Part shown: positions 24,267 to 24,762 of the stretch, piece by piece | Layout of the letters: every line of letters starts with the position of its first letter | Position numbering within the stretch: position 1 is the stretch's first letter | From: Candidatus Latescibacterota bacterium | GTDB taxonomy: Bacteria; Latescibacterota; UBA2968; UBA8231 | Assembly: GCA_021295675.1 (NCBI GenBank) | Contig: JAGWBY010000101.1 | Location: 2,690 to 27,451 of the forward strand | Reading direction: 5' to 3' | Length of the DNA: 24,762 nucleotides | The notes under the pieces: model-generated | The model's database searches: none | What the model was told of the DNA's origin: nothing | Seen by the model: only the letters and a program-made list of their open reading frames with translations | Made by a program: the position numbers and the translations under genes

Positions 24267-24301
24267 TGGCTTGCTCCTTGGTCGATGGATGGATCATTAG
24301 C

Positions 24302-24762
24302 TCAGATTTTATTCTTCTCGATGTAATCCCAGTTGATATTCATGCCCAATCCGGGCCGTTGGGGGACGTGGACAAAGCCCTGTTCGTCCATCAGTTCGCC
24401 GTGCTCGTGGAGCCAAGGGGCGGGCTGGTCGAAGTCGATGAAGGGGTGCAACAGGCCGCGTTCGTAGAATTCGCCGTTGTGCATGGCGCATAGGGCGTGC
24501 AGGTTGCCGGGGCCGCCGCCGTGGATTTCGCAGCGCATGCCAAATGATTCGCACAGATGCACGGTTTTCATCAATGGAGTGAGGCCGCCCACGTCGCCCA
24601 CGCCGCAGCGGCTGATGTCGCAGGCACCAGCTTTGATCCACTCGGCGCGCACGTACATTTTGCCCTCGCAAGTCTCAGGGCCGCAGATCGGCAAGCTGGT
24701 CTGTTCGCACAGCCAGATGTAGGACGACATGCTGTGTTCGTCCATGGGTTCTTCCATCCAGT
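24302..24762 (-). CDS. Mandelate racemase/muconate lactonizing enzyme family protein, C-terminal part (5' end outside window)
   Basis: The frame is open to the right edge; 153 residues are seen. WMEEPMDEHSM gives the second metal ligand (Glu of EEP), LPICGPETCEGK the third (Glu of PET), and RCEIHGGGPGNLHALCAM the catalytic histidine region of the MR-type barrel. WIKAGACDISRCGVGDVGGLTPLMKTVHLCESFGM is the usual helix-strand order between them. The complete ligand set sets it apart from the paralogue at 16974-18179. It ends at TAA/TAG-side codon 24302 with INWDYIEKNKI, a common family C terminus. It would dehydrate or racemise a sugar acid. Followed 35 bp later by the serine hydrolase on the same strand. 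Confidence 0.85.
   Translation of the reverse strand, partial: WMEEPMDEHSMSSYIWLCEQTSLPICGPETCEGKMYVRAEWIKAGACDISRCGVGDVGGLTPLMKTVHLCESFGMRCEIHGGGPGNLHALCAMHNGEFYERGLLHPFIDFDQPAPWLHEHGELMDEQGFVHVPQRPGLGMNINWDYIEKNKI

Overview
The window reads as GC-rich chromosomal DNA of an uncultivated heterotrophic bacterium. The mix of families (Gfo/Idh/MocA dehydrogenase, mandelate-racemase-like enolases, neutral-ceramidase-like hydrolases, a phytanoyl-CoA-dioxygenase-like 2OG oxygenase, sialidase-like beta-propeller, PQQ dehydrogenase) resembles what is found in marine or soil Poribacteria/Latescibacterota-type genomes. That placement is an inference from gene content; no rRNA or phylogenetic marker other than a divergent MurA is present. 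No rRNA, tRNA or CRISPR array was seen.

Layout. 1-592: 3' end of a Gfo/Idh/MocA gene. 844-1206: small membrane-anchored coiled-coil protein built from 33-bp tandem repeats. 1375-3531 (-): FAD oxidoreductase fused to a sialidase-like propeller. 3651-3806: a palindromic MITE-like element with 18-bp inverted ends and a 7-bp target duplication. 3841-6705: secreted PQQ dehydrogenase fused to ankyrin repeats. 6854-7473: a two-gene, translationally coupled cassette resembling a toxin/immunity pair of unknown function. 7799-10007 (-): 2OG oxygenase and a MurA-like enzyme. 10181-14491: a broken Gfo/Idh/MocA gene, a PchB-like gene wedged between two copies of one divergent promoter, then a broken DadA-like oxidase and a broken FGGY sugar kinase in one operon. 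14556-16943: a small defence-like island (AAA ATPase plus truncated DUF4276 partner between 25-bp direct repeats, then a VapBC-type PIN toxin-antitoxin). 16974-18179 (-): enolase-superfamily protein. 18309-23199 (+): two ceramidase-like genes (the first broken), a SIS-like gene and a broken GNAT gene. 23241-24762 (-): serine hydrolase and a second, partial enolase-superfamily protein.

Two patterns cut across the window. First, at least five genes carry clean frame breaks, and two more seem to lack a few codons in frame. Where family conservation lets me judge, a short block is missing rather than one base, so either small deletions are common in this genome or the assembly has dropped short segments. 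Second, short direct repeats bracket or join the accessory modules: the 25-bp repeats at the ATPase cassette, a 38-bp sequence shared by the ends of the two toxin-like modules, and the ~140-bp promoter duplication around the PchB-like gene. The metabolic genes together suggest scavenging of sugars, sugar acids, amino acids and sphingolipid- or sialoglycan-like material.
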